Assembly (NCBI RefSeq): GCF_016950255.1 | Contig: NZ_JACGFN010000002.1 | Span: 992,001-1,056,000, forward strand | Source: Pectobacterium brasiliense | GTDB taxonomy: Bacteria > Pseudomonadota > Gammaproteobacteria > Enterobacterales > Enterobacteriaceae | DNA length: 64,000 bases | Reading direction: 5' to 3' | In this document: piece by piece, positions 63,991 to 64,000 of the stretch | Layout: each line of letters opens with the position of its first letter | Numbering within the stretch: position 1 is the stretch's first letter | The notes under the pieces: generated by a model | Database searches by the model: none | What the model saw: only the letters and a program-made list of their open reading frames with translations | What the model was told of the DNA's origin: nothing | Position numbers and translations under genes: made by a program

Positions 63991-64000
63991 AACATCGGGT

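Overview
The window looks like a chromosomal segment of a soft-rot enterobacterium, most likely Pectobacterium or a close relative in the Pectobacteriaceae. The gene order follows the first ~100 kb of the Escherichia coli K-12 map (ftsA back to mraZ, cra, ilvIH, leuABCD, sgrTR, thiBPQ, yabI, polB, rapA, rluA, djlA, lptD-surA-pdxA-rsmA-apaG-apaH). Protein similarity is enterobacterial throughout. Several E. coli neighbours are absent (leuO, setA, araCBAD, folA), and other genes sit in those places, including a secreted family 43 glycosidase that fits a plant-associated life. The genus is an inference from gene content and remembered sequences; no search was run.

Region 1 (1-15471, minus strand) is the division and cell wall (dcw) cluster: mraZ, rsmH, ftsL, ftsI, murE, murF, mraY, murD, ftsW, murG, murC, ddlB, ftsQ and the first 333 codons of ftsA. 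Most genes overlap or nearly touch. It is driven by a clear promoter followed by three MraZ boxes. FtsQ ends at an in-frame TAA 18 codons before an ancestral stop that overlapped the ftsA start.

Region 2 (15472-27590) holds alaE, cra, the ilvIH acetolactate synthase operon, a FAA1-type acyl-CoA synthetase where E. coli has leuO, and the leuABCD operon with a leader peptide and attenuator. Region 3 (27591-32700) is accessory: an AzlCD-type exporter with an AraC regulator, a chemoreceptor, an AT-rich stretch and a chromosomal ccdAB toxin-antitoxin pair with a palindromic operator.

Region 4 (32747-40537) is the sugar-phosphate stress locus (SgrS RNA, small protein SgrT, regulator SgrR), then a two-gene NmrA-like/LysR insert, then the TPP-riboswitch-controlled thiBPQ transporter. 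The insert lies between two 49-bp direct copies of the sgrR 3' end (48/49 identical). SgrS carries its pairing core twice.

Region 5 (40542-49951) holds the family 43 glycosidase, ilvBN with a valine-rich leader peptide and attenuator, a DedA protein, a CACHE-GGDEF diguanylate cyclase, and polB. Region 6 (50114-62073) holds rapA, a 425-bp intergenic region with a three-hairpin repeat-like element, rluA, djlA, and lptD-surA-pdxA-rsmA-apaG-apaH. The window ends with a YdcZ-type transporter and a divergent LysR regulator. No tRNA, rRNA, CRISPR array, transposase or integrase gene was seen.
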